From JALORV01 sp035498175 (GTDB taxonomy: Bacteria > Pseudomonadota > Gammaproteobacteria > Burkholderiales > Burkholderiaceae_F), in assembly GCA_035498175.1 (NCBI GenBank), contig DATKAJ010000025.1, positions 1 through 64,000 on the forward strand: a stretch of 64,000 bases of DNA, read 5' to 3'. The notes beneath the pieces were generated by a model that worked only from the letters and a program-made list of their open reading frames with translations, was not told the origin of the DNA and did not search any database. The position numbers and the translations under genes are program-made. Below are positions 62,156-64,000 of this stretch, one piece after another (within the stretch, counting starts at the first letter, position 1; every line of letters begins with the position of its first letter).

Positions 62156-63366
62156 GACCGCCCTTCGGTCCGAGGCGCGGGCATGAGCCCGGTCAGCAGG
62201 TAGTCGATCAGTTCGCGCACGGGCCGGATCGCCGCGCCGAAAGGAACCGACGAAGCTCCGCGGAAGAAAAGCCCGCGCGACAGTTCGCCACGCAAGGCAG
62301 CCGCAAGCTGGGTGTCGATACAGAACTGCCCGATGCTGGCGATGCCATCGCGCAAGCCGCACGAAGTCAGGCATTGCAATGCCCCGCTGCAGCGGCCGAC
62401 CGGGTCGGGCGGTAGCTTCTTCGCCGCCCACTCCGCGGCCTCCGCACGCAGCACCGGCTCGCGCTTCAGATAGCGCTCGAGCCAGACCGTGCGCACGGCG
62501 CGCGCGGGCAGGCCCGCGACGCTGATGAACTCGACAATGTCTTCGGCGCGCGCGCCAGCCAGCACCTTCTTGAAGTTCAGGTGTGCGTCACCCTCTTCGG
62601 TGACCGCGAACGCAGTGCCGATCTGCACCGCGCCGTATCCGAGCGCGAGCACCTCGCGCATCTTCTCGAACGAGTTGATGCCGCCGGCGGCGATCAGCGG
62701 AATCGCCTCGCGCTCGATCTGCTGCTCGCGCAGCACCTGCCCGACGCCGTCGAATACGCGCTCGAAGTCGAAACGCGAGTCGCCGAGTTCCTCGATGCGC
62801 GTCGCGCCGAGGTGACCGCCAGCATAACGCGGATGTTCGATCACGATCGCGTCCGGCAACCGCTTCTTGCGCATCCAGCGGCGCAGAACGATCGCGACAC
62901 CGCGTGCATCCGACAGGATCGGGATCAGCGCGACATCGGGGAAGCCGGCGGTGAGTTCCGGCAGATCGAGCGGCAGCCCGGCGCCCATCACGATCGCGTT
63001 GGCACCGGATTCGCACGACTGTCGCACCAGCGCCGCGTGTTGGTCCACCGCCTTCATCACGTTGACGGCGATCGCGCCGCGTCCCTGCGCCTGCTCGCGC
63101 GCCCAGCGCACCTCGCGGTCGAGCGCGATGAGATTGAGTCGATCGAAGAGCGCGCGGTCGCGCACGTCCTTGCACTGTTGCATCAGGTCGGCGTGATGGT
63201 GGCGCAGGTCGACCGAGGCGATCGTGCCCATCGCGCTCTCGCGCGCCACCGCGGCGGCCAGCCGGTGAGCCGAAATGCCGACGCCCATGCCGCCCTGCAC
63301 GATCGGCAGCAGCTCACGCTCGCGCAGGCGCAGCGGTCGCAGGTCTGCGGGCAGCAGTCGTTGCAC
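62119..63366 (-). CDS. Nitronate monooxygenase/FabK-like flavoprotein
   Basis: 415 residues from a GTG with GGAG five bases upstream. A TIM-barrel FMN protein: LLPIVQGGMGVGISAHRLA is the N-terminal strand-loop, VEHP-type and YAGGHLGATRIEEL hold the substrate or flavin contacts, IPLIAAGGINSFEKMREVLALG and GAVQIGTAFA bind FMN. This family includes nitronate monooxygenases and FabK enoyl-ACP reductase II; the length and C-terminal extension (about residues 300-415) favour the former. Because fabI is directly beside it, the FabK possibility should be tested. Confidence 0.88.
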   Translation of the reverse strand: MQRLLPADLRPLRLRERELLPIVQGGMGVGISAHRLAAAVARESAMGTIASVDLRHHHADLMQQCKDVRDRALFDRLNLIALDREVRWAREQAQGRGAIAVNVMKAVDQHAALVRQSCESGANAIVMGAGLPLDLPELTAGFPDVALIPILSDARGVAIVLRRWMRKKRLPDAIVIEHPRYAGGHLGATRIEELGDSRFDFERVFDGVGQVLREQQIEREAIPLIAAGGINSFEKMREVLALGYGAVQIGTAFAVTEEGDAHLNFKKVLAGARAEDIVEFISVAGLPARAVRTVWLERYLKREPVLRAEAAEWAAKKLPPDPVGRCSGALQCLTSCGLRDGIASIGQFCIDTQLAAALRGELSRGLFFRGASSVPFGAAIRPVRELIDYLLTGLMPAPRTEGRSYSSPTGMPITA

Positions 63367-63497
63367 TCGGTCTCCGGGAAAGGCAAAGGCGCGAGCGGCA
63401 GGCTAGCGGGATCCCGACTGAGAGCCCTTGATCCCAGTCAGCCTCCGGAGATCGTGTGACCCTCTTCTATACTCGATGCAGGCACTCGGAGACTCAC

Positions 63498-63893
63498 ATG
63501 GCTTCTTCAGCCGAACTCGACATGAAGATGGACACTGCGGGGCTGTACCGCGAGGAGATCTACACCGATCGACGCGTCGGCACGATCCGCGCACTGGTGC
63601 CGGTCGCCGGCAGCGGGGCGACCGACGGCTCGCGGCCGATCGTGTACACCGGTGAGGCGCAGATCATGACGCAGATGGGGCCGCTGCCGATCAGCTTCGA
63701 TATCGAGGCGAAATCGCTGGCGGAGGCCGTTGAGGGTTACGCGGCGGCCGCAAAGGTGGCGGTCGAGCGCACCGTCAAGGAACTGCAGGACCTGCGGCGC
63801 CAGGCAGCCTCTTCAATCGTCCTGCCGGGACAGGCCGGCGCGGGCTTCCCGCCGGGCGGCCTTGGCGGTGGTGGCAAGATCCAGATTCCGTAG
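63498..63893 (+). CDS. Conserved-looking small protein of unknown function
   Basis: 131 residues from the ATG with GGAG seven bases upstream. MDTAGLYREEIYTDRRVGTI opens the recognisable part; PIVYTGEAQIMTQMGPLPIS and a helix of the form EAVEGYAAAAKVAVERTVKEL follow, and the end is Gly/Pro-rich (GFPPGGLGGGG). No signal peptide, Cys or metal motif is visible; it is likely cytoplasmic. Related proteins occur in other betaproteobacteria to my recollection, but I cannot name a function. Confidence 0.75.
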   Translation: MASSAELDMKMDTAGLYREEIYTDRRVGTIRALVPVAGSGATDGSRPIVYTGEAQIMTQMGPLPISFDIEAKSLAEAVEGYAAAAKVAVERTVKELQDLRRQAASSIVLPGQAGAGFPPGGLGGGGKIQIP

Positions 63894-63976
63894 GCAGCGG
63901 CTGGAGCCGTATCTGCGTCAGTGCGGCGCAAGGCGACGCGCGTTACCGTGCTCCGTCGCTAGCGCGGGAGGCAACG

Positions 63977-64000
63977 ATGGCCGACATCATTCATATCAGC
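63977..64000 (+). CDS. Start of a gene cut by the window end
   Basis: The ATG at 63977 follows a strong ribosome site (GGGAGGCAACG) and reads MADIIHIS before the sequence ends. The product cannot be identified from eight codons. Confidence 0.6.

Overview
This window is GC-rich chromosomal DNA (about two thirds G+C by eye, not counted) and is packed with housekeeping genes. The gene order clpS-clpA, xseA-sodB, exbB-exbD-lpxK-Trm112-kdsB-adk, murJ-rpsT-DUF3579, argD-argF-argG, murB/yajQ and xseB-ispA-dxs is typical of Betaproteobacteria, so I read it as a betaproteobacterium, probably near Burkholderiales or Rhodocyclales. I see no phage, transposase, integrase or CRISPR array.

Layout. 1-5.7 kb: clpA (partial), clpS, a cold-shock gene, icd, a small Ala/Lys-rich exported protein, a DUF192 protein, sodB and xseA. 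5.9-9.9 kb: a run exbB-exbD-lpxK-Trm112-kdsB plus adk. 10-13.5 kb: a proton-pumping pyrophosphatase carrying an extra C-terminal OmpA-like domain, a second membrane-anchored OmpA-like protein, and a GNAT acetyltransferase. 13.5-18.7 kb: the stress operon prkA-yeaH-spoVR behind a good sigma-54 promoter match. 18.7-24.6 kb: a CoA-transferase with an extra C-terminal domain, a small secreted protein, an HSD10-like dehydrogenase, a gamma-glutamyltransferase lipoprotein and a Prx5-type peroxiredoxin. 24.6-34.8 kb: murJ, rpsT, DUF3579, then a basic amino-acid decarboxylase and a GMC oxidoreductase standing between DUF3579 and argD-argF-argG. 34.8-40.8 kb: murB/yajQ, a small unknown gene, and the operon xseB-ispA-dxs-glutamine amidotransferase. 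41-45 kb: DMT transporter, sulfurtransferase, ZIP transporter, dienelactone hydrolase and a META-domain lipoprotein. 45.1-47.1 kb: a TIR-transmembrane-coiled coil-MORN protein directly downstream of tRNA-Glu and tRNA-Ala. 47.2-52.9 kb: gltX, a beta-propeller lyase-like protein, a DUF4124 protein, tRNA-Val, an acyl-CoA synthetase and dnaQ. 53-57.3 kb: an RND efflux pump and its adaptor, lying between dnaQ and rnhA. 57.4-64 kb: rnhA, a YafS-like methyltransferase, gloB, mltD, fabI, a nitronate monooxygenase/FabK-like gene, a conserved unknown and the start of one more gene.

How it fits together. Most of the window is core physiology: proteolysis, lipid A and fatty-acid synthesis, isoprenoids, cell-wall synthesis and turnover, arginine synthesis, and DNA repair and replication. 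The least routine parts are the TIR-MORN protein beside the tRNA pair, the OmpA-tailed pyrophosphatase with its downstream partner, the sigma-54 site in front of prkA, and two cassettes (decarboxylase plus GMC; RND pump) that interrupt otherwise familiar neighbourhoods.
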